This document shows positions 11,401 to 21,227 of a DNA stretch of 64,000 bases, piece after piece. The first letter of the stretch is position 1. Every line of letters begins with the position of its first letter. The notes beneath the pieces are model-generated. The model made no database searches. It worked only from the letters and a program-made list of their open reading frames with translations, and was not told the DNA's origin. The position numbers and the translations under genes were made by a program. Source of the stretch: Cytauxzoon felis. Lineage: Eukaryota; Apicomplexa; Aconoidasida; Piroplasmida; Theileriidae. The stretch covers positions 62,001-126,000 of the forward strand of contig JAIQCW010000078.1 of assembly GCA_020283715.1 (NCBI GenBank), written 5' to 3'.

Positions 11401-12372
11401 ATGATCATTGTATTGGATTGAAGAAACCTCATTCAATTCCAATATATATTCATTGAGATATCCCTTCAAACATGAACTCCGTCACTCTATCCTTATCTCA
11501 TTGAGATTAGGATTATAACCTCAGGTGGAACCTGGAAGCTATCTACGGGAGCTGGAAGGGGAAGTAAATATAAGAGCTGACGGCAGGAAAGACCCCAAGT
11601 GAACGACTTGTGGAATACTAGGGGTGATGTTAACAGGATGGCATTATGGATAATATAGCATGGATTATTTAGTATTTACTGGGTTATAATATAATGTGTA
11701 ATGGTTATTGTGGAAGAATGTATTTATAGTGTAATGAATATTATTATTGTTGGGCATGTATTATAATTTATAATTTATAGAATTGATTGGTATATTGGTT
11801 CATTTTAGGGGCTCCATATATAGTTTGGGTCTTTGTTATATATATCATGGTATTCCGTTCCCCTTTGGATAATGTAAATACTGATACTCTGTCTGACAAC
11901 ACTGGCTTATTACTTCGTGAGGATTATACCGTTGATTCATTACTAGAATCTTTACCAAATATTTCAGAATCAACTACAATATTGGAATCATCATATATTA
12001 TATTACAGACATATTGTATCATCTTGGCCGTCGTGATGTTTTGTTACGTGTAGCTCCACATTATAATTCTCCATATGTGATTGATATATGTTTTAGTCGT
12101 GAATCTAAAAAAGGTATTATATTATTTAGTGGTAGAGAATTATTACGTAATCATATTGATGGTAAATGGAGTATAATAGACACTGGTTCAAGTAGAATTA
12201 AAAGATTCATATTACAAAATACTGGATGGAACGTAAGTTTACATTTAATTAATATCATGAATAATTATAGGTTGTAGAGATTAGTTGCGGAGAATGGGCG
12301 CAATTATCAACACCAATAAGTAGAAAGCAATATGTAAAGAATGTCTTAGAAAAGTTAGACATTACAAAATGA
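8434..12372 (+). CDS. RAP-domain protein, probably mitochondrial (about 12 exons)
   Basis: Start ATG at 8434 gives a basic, hydrophobic leader (MLQLFNKCSFITRGFVNSKR) typical of mitochondrial targeting. Exons chosen by GT-AG and phase: 8434-8511, 8553-8836, 8878-9089, 9128-9416, 9451-9609, 9645-9807, 10268-10363, 10402-~10612, ~10675-~10755, 10789-11069, 11809-~11918, 12009-~12231, 12271-12372. The body is short helical repeats. The last two exons form a RAP domain (VAPHYNSPYVIDICF, then FILQNTGWN joined to VVEISCGEWAQL). RAP proteins act in organellar RNA metabolism and are expanded in apicomplexans, whose mitochondrial rRNAs are fragmented. Two introns are swollen by mosaic repeats (9808-10267 and 11070-11808); the others are 35-90 nt. 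Joints around 10613-10674 and 11919-12008 are the least certain. Confidence 0.75.
9883..10148. repeat. Mosaic hairpin repeat, copy R5
   Basis: Lies in a 460-nt intron of the RAP gene. Order: CTACTTGAGGTTACC arm, CTTGCAGACAG, CACCTGAGGT, CCACTAGGCGTGG, then CTAT-CCCT-GA-AGGG (stem at 9975-9984), CCACTCCCGGAGATCGTGG, ACCTCAAGTGGA, CCCGTAGCTGATCTATGGG and GCTGACGGCAG. The CCCT/AGGG stem is an important third variant of the hairpin that reads CTCT/AGAG elsewhere. The frame shared by other copies is broken inside the CCACTCCCGGAGATC cassette here. Confidence 0.85.
11160..11278. repeat. Mosaic hairpin repeat, copy R6a
   Basis: In a 739-nt intron of the RAP gene (11070-11808). Reverse orientation: CCACCTGAGGTCC, CCACTTGGCGTGG, the cassette CTTCCAGCTCCCATAGATCA / GCTACGGG and CCACTCGATGT. 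The CTCCCATAG variant still pairs with CTACGGG through a G-U wobble. Confidence 0.8.
11517..11606. repeat. Mosaic hairpin repeat, copy R6b (diverged subfamily)
   Basis: Second copy in the same intron, opposite orientation to R6a. AACCTCAGGTGGA arm, CCTGGAAGCTATCTACGGGA, GCTGGAAGGGGAAGTAAATA, GCTGACGGCAG. It is the same subfamily as R2 (3138-3262). R6a and R6b form a widely spaced inverted pair inside one intron. Confidence 0.75.
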
Positions 12373-12520
12373 TTTAATATTTTTAAAACTATTTTATGAC
12401 ATTATTTATTTATTTATTAGATGAGTGCATTTCATATCATTAATTGAGGTCTGATATTCTTTGAATTATTTAAAGATTTATGTTTCATCTATATACTTGA
12501 TGTTATGGTAATTACTAGTT

Positions 12521-13255
12521 TCATTTGGATTCAATTTCGTTACGTACGCATTCATCCAGTACATGTTCTATGATATGCATATAGGTCAAGAGGTCTAGTG
12601 ATACTAATTTAGTATATAATCCATGGACGCTATAGTCGCCATCATCATTATTTAAATGCCAATCTTGAGTATTGAAATCACAATTTCCCCTAGAAAATGG
12701 ATGATTAACGTCCATAAAACTTGGGGAGTTGTCATTTGTAGTTGAATAATCGAAGCCCATAGAGTATTTACCAATCGTACTTGCATAAGGTGTAAATGTT
12801 AAGTCATCATTTCCATCTATTTTCACATCTCCTAATAATTCTTGTATTTCATTTAGTTCCTTCTGCAGAGTGTTAGAATTCACCTTTACTTGTGGATGTT
12901 GAGTAACTATCGTCTGATGAAGCTCTCTGTCGTAATCCCTTGGCCATGTGTCATATTTATCACCTCCTTGAACTTCTAATGCTTTATTTGTGTCAATGAT
13001 ACCACTTCCTACATTTTCCCTTGCATTATATGTAGGACTTTCAATATCGTCACTAGAACAACATGAAGTACAGTCTGAGTCACAACTGCAAGTCTCGCAA
13101 GAACAGCTGGAAGCTGTAGGTGATAGCGGAGGGCGGTCCAATGGGTCTTGAAGATTAATGCGATGATTATTTGATTGTATTGCGATATTATAATGTGTCA
13201 TTATGAAGTAGTGAGATTCATTCTTGACAGTAGCGGATGTGGCTGTACTAGACAT
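12521..13255 (-). CDS. Conserved-looking protein of unknown function, Cys-cluster
   Basis: A single 244-codon frame with no introns needed. Residues ~49-68 hold a tight Ser/Cys/Asp cluster (SCSCETCSCDSDCTSCC) that could bind metal but fits no zinc-finger spacing I know. The rest is polar and acidic, with a short amphipathic C-terminal helix (GLYTKLVSLDLLTYMHIIEHVLDECVRNEI). No signal peptide or membrane segment is visible. It is convergent with the RAP gene (about 150 bp apart) and divergent from QCR6. Function unknown. Confidence 0.65.
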   Translation of the reverse strand: MSSTATSATVKNESHYFIMTHYNIAIQSNNHRINLQDPLDRPPLSPTASSCSCETCSCDSDCTSCCSSDDIESPTYNARENVGSGIIDTNKALEVQGGDKYDTWPRDYDRELHQTIVTQHPQVKVNSNTLQKELNEIQELLGDVKIDGNDDLTFTPYASTIGKYSMGFDYSTTNDNSPSFMDVNHPFSRGNCDFNTQDWHLNNDDGDYSVHGLYTKLVSLDLLTYMHIIEHVLDECVRNEIESK

Positions 13256-13574
13256 ACAATGCCATGAGGTGCTATAACTTCAATCGAATCAACAAGAAGA
13301 TTCATGACGCTTAATATAAAGTATCAGCCATCTACAACAGTAATGAGGGAAGAGATATTACATTCCTATAGAGGATAAGTTTCCATTGAGGTTGATACAT
13401 CAATAGACCTTTATCCCATACTTCATCAACTTCTAGAGTAAATGACCTATAATTTAAAAATATACGAAGTTATTTCCTTCACACTCTAACTCATATCATC
13501 TTGATCCCTATGACTTTGAATTACCCTCCGCACAACATTATAATAATCTTCTAACATTTATAACTCCTATTCAA
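13256..13574. promoter_or_regulatory. Divergent promoter region
   Basis: 319 bp between two divergent starts (unknown Cys-cluster protein, minus; QCR6, plus). Presumed bidirectional promoter. No conserved element can be named, and no repeat copy lies here. Confidence 0.4.
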
Positions 13575-13935
13575 ATGGCTTTGCCATATCGCCCGAGTTT
13601 TTTTATGAAATATCCAGAATATATACCTCCTACCAGTGAGGATGATGCGCAAGCTGATCCGCGTTTGAAACTGGAGCCGGCATGTTATGAAAAATGTAGA
13701 AAGTATACAAAATTATATGACGTGAGTTTAATTATACTTTTAAATCAAGGATATTTAATTATTTAGAAATGTGTAGAACGTGTTGAATCACATGATAGAT
13801 CAGGAGGTCATGGTCAATGTCTAGGACAACACTACGACGTAGTAACATGTGTAGATAATTGCGTACGTACCAAGATCAAAACATTTTATATTCTATTTAT
13901 AGGTCGCCAAAGATTTATTTCGATATCTTAAATGA
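13575..13935 (+). CDS. QCR6: Cytochrome bc1 complex hinge protein (ubiquinol-cytochrome c reductase subunit 6)
   Basis: Exons 13575-13721, 13767-13862 and 13903-13935 join in phase to 91 residues, the usual size for this subunit. The diagnostic four-Cys pattern is present: ACYEKCRKYTKLYDKCVERV, then GQCLGQHYDVVTCVDNCVAK, ending DLFRYLK. In other eukaryotes these cysteines form the disulphides of a small helical hairpin that sits between cytochrome c1 and cytochrome c in complex III of the inner mitochondrial membrane. The N-terminal half is acidic/polar as in homologues. Introns are 45 and 40 nt. The 3' side carries mosaic repeat R7 before the convergent PRP3 gene. Confidence 0.9.
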
Positions 13936-13989
13936 AGTCTACCTAATTACCAACTCACAAGAACAGATATATAATATATCCTAAAGTCA

Positions 13990-14171
13990 GATTTACACCG
14001 AGGTCCAATCCAACTCTTATTCCACTCGGTGTGGAGGCCTCCACCTGAGGTCGTCTTGCAGACAGTTCTTCTATTTACCTATCTCTAAAGAGTAGAGCCA
14101 CTCCCAGAGATCGTGGCGGAAGTATAGTTATTGGACCTCGAGTGGAAATGACAGGCTTCAGGTGGAAGTGG
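13990..14171. repeat. Mosaic hairpin repeat, copy R7 (intergenic)
   Basis: Fills most of the 279-bp gap between convergent QCR6 and PRP3. ACCGAGGTCC, CCACTCGGTGTGG, CCACCTGAGGTCG, CTTGCAGACAG, CTATCTCTAAAGAGTAGAG, CCACTCCCAGAGATCGTGG, ACCTCGAGTGGA, CTTCAGGTGGA. Termination signals of both genes must lie within or against it. Confidence 0.85.
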
Positions 14172-14214
14172 AATTCGTAAATAAGGTGAAGACTTATTGA
14201 CAATCGTATAATAT

Positions 14215-16686
14215 TTAAACATCTTCGAGTGGATCACGATATTTTTTAACCATTTCGTAATAATGTGTTGCTTTAAATTGTTTTAATACATCTGTAATTT
14301 CCATTTCGCATTCTACGAATGAAACACTCCAATGAGGGAAGTTACGTTTCTTAATGCTTCCGACCCAAATATGTTTACAGAAGTTACCTCCAATCCTTTG
14401 GAATTTTGATTGTTCACTTTGTACATCATATTCATCCCATTTAATCCTTCTCATTAATAATTTGGTATATCGTTTTATAGATAATTTGCTACCTGATGAA
14501 TATTAGTTAAAATTGGGTTGATTAGGAAAAAAATTTACCTTCAACTACAATTATAGCTGGACCATTTTCAATTACAATACAACAGCCAGTCAGTTGATAT
14601 TGTTGAGCATTTATATCAACCTGAAGATGAGATTATATATGAAGATAGATTTCCTAGGCACAATACAAGGATTGAGGAGGTAAATTAAAAAGGAAATAAA
14701 GTATCTTACCTTAAACAATAACTTTGAATTGGAGAGTGATTCGAGGGTAAATAATGCAGCTTCTATTTCGGAATGTTTATTAACTTGCCATTTCTTGGCA
14801 TGTTTCTTCGATCTTTGTTCCGGAGTCAACTTCCGTTCTTCATTCCTCTTTTCATGATTCCTTAATCGCTCCTCCATTTGTTCTCTAACCTGTTTTTCAA
14901 CCTTGGATGGATCAGCAACTGATTGATCCTTTAATACTCTCATAAGATTAGATAATTTTAACTTCGGTGGTGGAGGAGGTAATTTACCAATTTTTATTTG
15001 ATCCTGGATCTTTTTTAAACGTTCTTGACGTTTTCTACGCCTTAATTTCTTACGCTCTTCCTTAGTTAATATAATCTGAGGTATCTGAACAGCCTTTTTC
15101 CTTTTACCATCAATCTTGCAAGGATGCTCAATAAATGTAGTGAATTTTTTCTGTAAAGTATATGAAGACCATTTTATTTAACAATATCATTAAAAGGAAT
15201 ATAATATATAAGATTACTATGCAAAGGAAGTAACATCAACTTGAGGTCAATCCTAATCTCATTCAACCCGCCTCCACCTGAGGTTACAACCTTGTTTCCC
15301 ATTGCATGGAGCTCTTCCAATTACCTATCTCTAAAGAGTAGAGCCACTCCCAGAGATCGTGGCGGTGTTGTAGTGGATTGGACCTCGAGTGGAATACCCG
15401 TAGCTGATCTCAGGGAAGCGAAGGGATAGCTAATTAGAGAAGCTGTCTGCAAGACGAAGAGAGGAAGGCAAAGATAGGACCTCAGGTGGAAAGGTAGATG
15501 GAGTAATAGTTGAGATGGATGGCATCATGACTAACCTCATTGATTATGCAATTATTTGGGTCAATATCTACGATGAATTGATGTTTCTTGGCATTGATGG
15601 CTTTGAATGGATCTTGTCCATCATTTAGAATTATAATTCCTCTATCCCACCATTCTAAGATTGGTTCTTCTTCATCCTATAATTTTTTATAAATTTGTTA
15701 AATGATATAACATCAACTTACCCAAGAATCTTTTTTATCCATTGTTATACCCTTTTTCAATGGTATTAAATTTGGATTCATTTCCATTACATCATCCACT
15801 GTAACTTCTATAGAATTTTGTTCATATAAAAAAAGTCTTAATAAAACTTACCATCTACACTTATACCTTTCTCTTCTGCTACATTCATTTTATGCATAGC
15901 ATTCAAACGTTCACTCTGAAGCTCTAAAATACGCTTCTTCTGCTGACTCAGTTTAGCTTTATTTATTCCAACCACACGATCTTCCATTTGCCTCTGCAAC
16001 ATCCTCTCTTGCTTTATATATGTACCAGGTTCAGCAAAATTGAAAGCCCTCCTCTTCTTTTTCTAAAAAAAATTTATAATATTTTAAATTAATTATTAGA
16101 AACCTTGATCAGATTAAGAGTAGGATCTGTATATTGAGCTTGTTCTGCCTTTTCAGCTATTTTTGCAGCCTTTTTAACTACAGGCTCTTTCTTCTCAGCC
16201 ATTAAATTGCGATTAACCTTCAAAGTTGAATGTATTACAGGCTTCTGCTTCAATACATTCCCAAATTCATCCAATGGACGACCCAAATTATCGAAAAGCA
16301 TAGGGCTTATTCCCAAATTAGCAGTAGTTGGCAGCAATTTTTTAGTAAAATTGATCTTTTTCAAATGTTCTTGGATCTGCTTCTGCACTAATTCAGCCTT
16401 TCTAGCCTTCTCCAAGGCGTCTTTAGCAACCTTTACATTATGAGCGACTGAAAATTAATAAAATAAACAAATTACAAAAATTAACACACCTTGAGATGCA
16501 GAAATCGAAGGAGTCGATGGAATTACTAAATAATTGTTAATATACTATCCAAATTTCCAAACTTACCCTCTTGTACCTTGGCAAGAGGCTCCCTCACGTC
16601 TTCCTATGGAAATTAAAAAAAGATTTTATGCAAAAACAAACCTCTACCCATCGACTCTTTCTCTTTTTATCAAATTGACTGTCCAT
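14215..16686 (-). CDS. PRP3: U4/U6 snRNP splicing factor Prp3
   Basis: Start at 16686 (MDSQFDKKRKSRW). Several exons; clear ones cover ~16415-16107, ~15660-15536, 15150-~14710 and ~14454-14215. Landmarks: a basic coiled PRP3 core (FIEHPCKIDGKRKKAVQIP, then KLTPEQRSKKHAKKW) and the C-terminal DUF1115-type domain (HIWVGSIKKRNFPHWSVSFV, ending in the HYYEMVKKYRDP region). Prp3 binds U4/U6 snRNA in the tri-snRNP and is needed for spliceosome assembly. One intron (15151-15535, 385 nt) is enlarged by mosaic repeat R8; the others are short. Internal exon limits are partly inferred. Divergent from the HORMA gene. Confidence 0.85.
15236..15490. repeat. Mosaic hairpin repeat, copy R8 (PRP3 intron)
   Basis: Orientation is antisense to PRP3. 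CAACTTGAGGTC, CCACCTGAGGTTACAACCTT, CCATTGCATGG (CCAT/ATGG stem), CTATCTCTAAAGAGTAGAG, CCACTCCCAGAGATCGTGG, ACCTCGAGTGGA, CCCGTAGCTGATCTCAGGG, CTGTCTGCAAGAC, ACCTCAGGTGGA. The outer TCCACCTGAGGT / ACCTCAGGTGGA arms are inverted. Confidence 0.88.
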
Positions 16687-17065
16687 AGTTGATAATAATG
16701 AATTGCGATGAATAATGAATGAGGTGGACATCTAGTGATCCACGGTCGAGCGTATTAATGTGAGGAACTACACATAGAACTGACGTTAATTTAATTTTAC
16801 TTACATATAAACACATTATTCATTTTATAGTTTTCATCTAATTTTTTGAAAATATGACGAGTGATGCTTCAAAGTTGAGCCTCGTTTACCATCAATTGAG
16901 CAGCCGATTACCCTCGGTGTTTCCTTTTCCCCTTTTATAAATTTCCCTCGTATCCTCTACACAATTCGTCTTTATATTCATAAACACTTGAAATTCTATA
17001 CATTTTAATCACTTAATTTGTATTTTATCCAAAAACTTACTATTGCAACTCTTCCTTAAACAACT
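16687..17065. promoter_or_regulatory. Divergent promoter region
   Basis: 379 bp between the PRP3 start (minus) and the HORMA-protein start (plus). AT-rich and presumed to carry both promoters. No repeat copy and no nameable element. Confidence 0.4.
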
Positions 17066-18814
17066 ATGGCTGAGATATCATCCCTAGAGTCTAGGAATGT
17101 TCTGAGAAACCTTGTCAAAATGAGTTTATCTTCTATTGCTTACTTGCGGAATTTGTTCGAGGAATCAGTTTTTGAAGATGCAGTCTTCGGTGGAATACCT
17201 ATGAAGTGTCTAACAAGGATTCTACCAGAATCTAGTACCCTTTTAGATTGGATTGATTATGGTATATACGATGCTTTGTCGAAGAGTTTCCTGCAAAGTC
17301 TGGTCATTGGTATTCATGATGCATCGAATCAAATCCTTGAAGCCTATACGTTCCATTTGCAGTATAGTGATGAATGGAACACCTCGGTATACCCATCAGC
17401 AGCTGATGGGAGTAGAGGATCCAATAATCGGGGAGGTATTGATTTCCATAGGGACCATATTAAGGCTCAAACTGTCAACGTACGTTTGGATACTCATGAT
17501 TTTCATGGAGTTTGATACGGTAATTAATATATTCTTTATAGACGCTACGTAATTTGATCCTTCTGCTACAATCTCTATCACCACTCTTGAATGATTCTTT
17601 TATTTCTATGAAGATTTTGTACAATAGTAACGTTGAGGAGGACTATGAACCACAGTATTTCCAAAGGGACACATTATCCGAAGATTTACATCAAGTTAAA
17701 TTCAACACTAACCATATCATTGGATCAGTAAGTTGGAAATGAAAAAGATGAACGTCTTCAACTATACTATAAATCGACTATATCACTATTCAACTCATAC
17801 ATATACCTTTAGGTAAATACTGGGTATCACGTCATGTGTATTGAGTTGAATACTACAAGCTTAATTGATGAATTATCAGCTGAGTTACCCGAAGCTGATC
17901 TCAGGGAAGCGGAGGGGGAGATAATTAAAGGAGCTGACGGCAGGACGAATAGAAGAGAGTGGAAGAGTAGATATAATGGAAACACTATACATGATTGTCT
18001 TACACTGGGCATTTCACCTGAGGATACCTCCACCGTAGGTTGTCTTGCAGACAGCTCTTCTAATTACCTATCTCTAAAGAGTATAGCCACTCCCAGAGAT
18101 CGTGGCAGTAGAGGAGGTAGTGATGAGGATGTAACCTCAAGTGGACTACCCGTAGCTGATCTCAGGGAAGCGGAGGGGGAAGTAAATAGAGAAGGCCACC
18201 ACGGCGAGTGGAAGACCTCAGGTAGAACGTCATCTATGAGAAAAGGATCACTTGCTGATGTTGGCTTATATAAGAGTCTTGGTATCAATGGAAAACGAAA
18301 ATTTTACAGTACTAGAAATTTGGGAGTTGGGAATATGGATAAAGCAGAGGGGGCAATTGCAGGAGACGGTATAGAAGATACAGGTATTTTTATAATTAAA
18401 TGAATATAATTTATACAGATGATATGAAGACAGAGAATGGGTATATTAGAATGTTATTATATCATTTATATATTACCTTTAGTACCGGAAAGTTGGTACA
18501 AGTAATCTCGCCGTACAATTCGGAGATTAAAAATAAGGTGTGTTATTTTCAAGACATTTTAAATTTATAGAACAAGGATGTGATAACATCATTACTATAC
18601 AAGGCTAAAGAACTTAGTCATCGTTATAAATTCATAAATATATCTATAATTTCAAAGGGTTTAGGTGTCGATCCCATGTTGTCTAGGGTTTTAATTAAAA
18701 AGTTTGTAATGTTTAATGATGAATGATACTTTTAGGATGATTGAATATGACCTCATTAGCCGAAGATCCATGAAAAACAAGGGTCATTTGTATGTTGGAT
18801 ACAAAATTACGTGA
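17066..18814 (+). CDS. HORMA-domain protein with in-frame mosaic repeat
   Basis: Exons 17066-17479, 17542-17727, 17813-18383, 18419-18537, 18571-18701 and 18736-18814 join in phase to 499 residues. The N-terminal ~200 residues match a HORMA fold: LVKMSLSSIAYLRNLFEE, DWIDYGIYDALSKSFLQSLV then VIGIHDASNQILEAYTFHLQ, TLRNLILLLQSL, then YEPQYFQRD. HORMA proteins remodel around partner peptides; the meiotic axis group (Hop1/HORMAD) fits best by sequence feel, but Rev7 or Mad2 types cannot be excluded. Exon 3 carries repeat R9 in frame, giving about 115 residues of repeat-derived sequence ([46 protein letters not shown]) just after the HORMA region. The C-terminal ~130 residues are globular-looking and unassigned. 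Either the repeat is translated as a linker or an unseen splice removes it. Confidence 0.75.
17878..18230. repeat. Mosaic hairpin repeat, copy R9 (in-frame in HORMA gene)
   Basis: The longest coding copy: a first CCGAAGCTGATCTCAGGG cassette, GCTGACGGCAG, CACCTGAGGATACC, CTTGCAGACAG, CTATCTCTAAAGAGTATAGCC, CCACTCCCAGAGATCGTGG, ACCTCAAGTGGA, CCCGTAGCTGATCTCAGGG, CCACGGCGAGTGG, ACCTCAGGTAGA. It is stop-free in the register of the host exon over ~350 bp. Confidence 0.88.
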
Positions 18815-18971
18815 CGTATGACTACATTCCCACAATTACAATTTCAGATCCAATCAATACACCAAAGAATGAAGTCTTTACGATGTTCTTACAAGGATTA
18901 GTAGTCACATAAGGAGGTTAGCAATGAATTTCGGATGAGTAGTCACAGAAGAAGGGTCATCTGTTGCTTCC

Positions 18972-19621
18972 TTACTTTTTAATAGTCCCGCGGAACATTT
19001 TCGAGTTGCCACGGTTGAGTTTAAAAGTGCCTCTAGAAGGTGTCTTGGTGAATGATTTGTCCTTCTTGACAGTTTTTTTCTTCTTCTTTTTAGCGGCATT
19101 TGCGATTGCACTTGAGGGCTTTACTAAGAATCGTGCGACTGGTAACATTTGTTGAGGGTCAATATATACTTTTGAATTAGCTTCGAATGATCGGGCCTTG
19201 AAGCCTTCTAGTAATTTTATAGAAAAGTACTAAAGAGGTTAAATGTTGAGATGAAGGTAAGGAGTAACTTACGTATTCATTTAATGGGCCTAGAATTTCA
19301 TCAATTTTACCGATTTCTTGTTTATTACTTAGGAATATTCTGGCATTAAAATATGGTACTTGGTTTTCAAGGGTATTTTTAACAACGAGTTCATCTTCAC
19401 AGGAATGTAAGACGCTTCCACATTCTATAAAGGATAAATATATAAATTTGAATGTATAAAAACAAAAGATACCTATTATCTGTGAAGGTTGGCCTAGAGG
19501 TTGATATGATTGACCTGCATAAATTTGAATATTGAAGGGGACTAGTTGGAAACATACCACCTTTACCATTTTTGTATGGCTTACCCTTGTTCTTATTACC
19601 CTTACCACCAAAAAAACCCAT
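18972..19621 (-). CDS. GAR1: H/ACA ribonucleoprotein subunit Gar1
   Basis: Start at 19621 (MGFFGGKGNKNKGKPYKNGK), an N-terminal Gly/Lys-rich tail. The core Gar1 domain follows in short exons: ECGSVLHSCEDELVVKN, VPYFNARIFLSNKQEIGKID then EILGPLNEY, then the last exon (FSIKLLEGFKARSFEANSKV then YIDPQQMLPVARFL) with a Lys-rich tail ending before the TAA at 18972-18974. Gar1 is a small core protein of H/ACA snoRNPs, which direct rRNA pseudouridylation. The C-terminal arginine/glycine box of yeast is replaced here by a Lys-rich tail. Introns are about 30-50 nt. Divergent from the methyltransferase gene (173 bp apart). Confidence 0.85.
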
Positions 19622-19794
19622 TTTACTATAAAAACGACATTCCTATTATAATTTTTTACGACTATTTATGGAAGTTTAGTTCCGATTTTACATCACTACT
19701 AACACCTCCATGGGGGACTACACTGTAGTCTAATTAAAGATGATGTATACATAGTAGTGGAGCTTATTGCTTCAAATGTGTAAAGTTAGGGAAG

Positions 19795-21204
19795 ATGTCT
19801 GGATTCAAGGTTCAGAATAAGGCTACAACTCATACAGCATCATGGATATGGCGACAGATTACAGATAGATATGTAATACAGTCTAAGATAGTGAGTATTG
19901 TCTATACAATATTCATCATATTACTTCTATAGGATAATTATCGCAGTAGATCGGCTTATAAATTAATAGAACTTGATGATAAGTATTTAATCTTTAGGAA
20001 GAATCAGACTGTAGTTGAATTTGGATGTTATCCAGGTGGCTGGGCACAGATTGCAATAGAGAGGACATTAACTGGAGCATCAAATTCCCGTGTTATAGGT
20101 ATTGATAAATTACAGATTGATCCAGTTTGTTTTTTCCTTTTTAAAAGTCTCGTATATATTTAGATCCCAAATTACACATTTATCAAAGGTGATATTAATG
20201 ACACTATTACACATTCTAGGTTGTTGGATACTTTAGATGGTACAAAGGCGGATGTAGTATGTTTGATTAGGAAAAATCTCTGGAATCTATAGGTCCTATG
20301 TGATTTAGCACCAAATTGTACCGGAATCAAAAAAGATGATCATTACAATTCCACAGAATTATGCCTTCAAGCAGCATCACTCATGGAAAAGGTTTGATTT
20401 CTACCAAACTTTAATCACTCTTACATGAACCACTTACGTCTCCATCCATGAACAACCACTAACTTCTACTAGCCGTAAAGGCGTTCCACCTGAGGTCAAT
20501 CCTGCCGTCAGCTTCTCCACTTGAGGTCTTCCACTAGGCGTGGAGCCTCCTCTATTTAGTTGTCCCTCCGCTTCCCATAGATCAGCTACGGGTTCCACTC
20601 GAGGTTACATCCAACACAACATCATCTTCGCCACGATCTCTGGGAGTGGCTCTACTCTTTAGAGATAGGTAATTAGAAGAGGCGCCACGCCTAGTGGAAA
20701 CTAAGGTTGTAACCTCAGGTGGAGGTCTGTTCTTCCGGGTTAACATAATATCGAGGATGATCTACGGGAATCCGAGGGGAAGTAAATAAGAGAGCCACCA
20801 CGGCGAGTGGAAAGACTTCATGTGGAACGGATATTGGAAAAGAGAGGTAGAAGTGGATAAAGGGGTGGATGAACTTCAGGTGGACTAATACTCTCTAACA
20901 ACATTCATTGTATAAATATATTTATTGTAGATTATATCTGTTGGAGGTACATTTGTGGTTAAGATATTTATGGGAAGTCAATTGGATAGGTATAAAACAT
21001 ATATGAGAAGTTTATTTGAGATTGTAAATTCAGCTAAACCAAAGTGAATTGAATTATATATATTTAATATTTATAATATATAGGGCATGTAGATTAACAA
21101 GTAAAGAAATGTATTTTGTATGTAGAAAATTCATAGGTTTAAGAGATATTAGAGGTGATGTACAGACCCAGGGTAGTTTTTATCCAATGGAAGGACGTTT
21201 ATAA
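19795..21204 (+). CDS. FtsJ/RrmJ-type 2'-O-ribose RNA methyltransferase
   Basis: Start 19795. Exon 1 ends 19890; later exons begin at 19933 and include 20931 onward; the TAA ends at 21204. The RrmJ fold is clear: RSRSAYKLIELDDKY (catalytic Lys), VVEFGCYPGGWAQIAI (SAM-binding loop), VIGIDKLQI, DVVLCDLAPNCTG (catalytic Asp), SVGGTFVVKIFMGS (catalytic Lys) and LTSKEMYFVCRKF (catalytic Glu), the K-D-K-E tetrad of the family. At about 240 residues it is close to bacterial RrmJ and mitochondrial MRM2, so a mitochondrial or nucleolar rRNA methylase is likely; no clear targeting peptide separates them. The intron 20392-20930 (539 nt) is enlarged by R10. The stop lies 23 bp from the convergent 2H gene's stop. 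Confidence 0.85.
20462..20882. repeat. Mosaic hairpin repeat, copy R10 (compound, methyltransferase intron)
   Basis: A complete unit (20485-20723) is bounded by TCCACCTGAGGT and ACCTCAGGTGGA, with nested inverted cassettes CCACTAGGCGTGG and CCACGCCTAGTGG, CCATAGATCAGCTACGGG, GCCACGATCTCTGGGAGTGGC and CTCTTTAGAG. A second, worn unit follows (to 20882), starting with GTTCTTCCGGGTT (20729-20741), then GATCTACGGGAA, CCACGGCGAGTGG and ACTTCAGGTGGA. Confidence 0.88.
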
Positions 21205-21227
21205 TATTATTTATTATATTTAAATAT

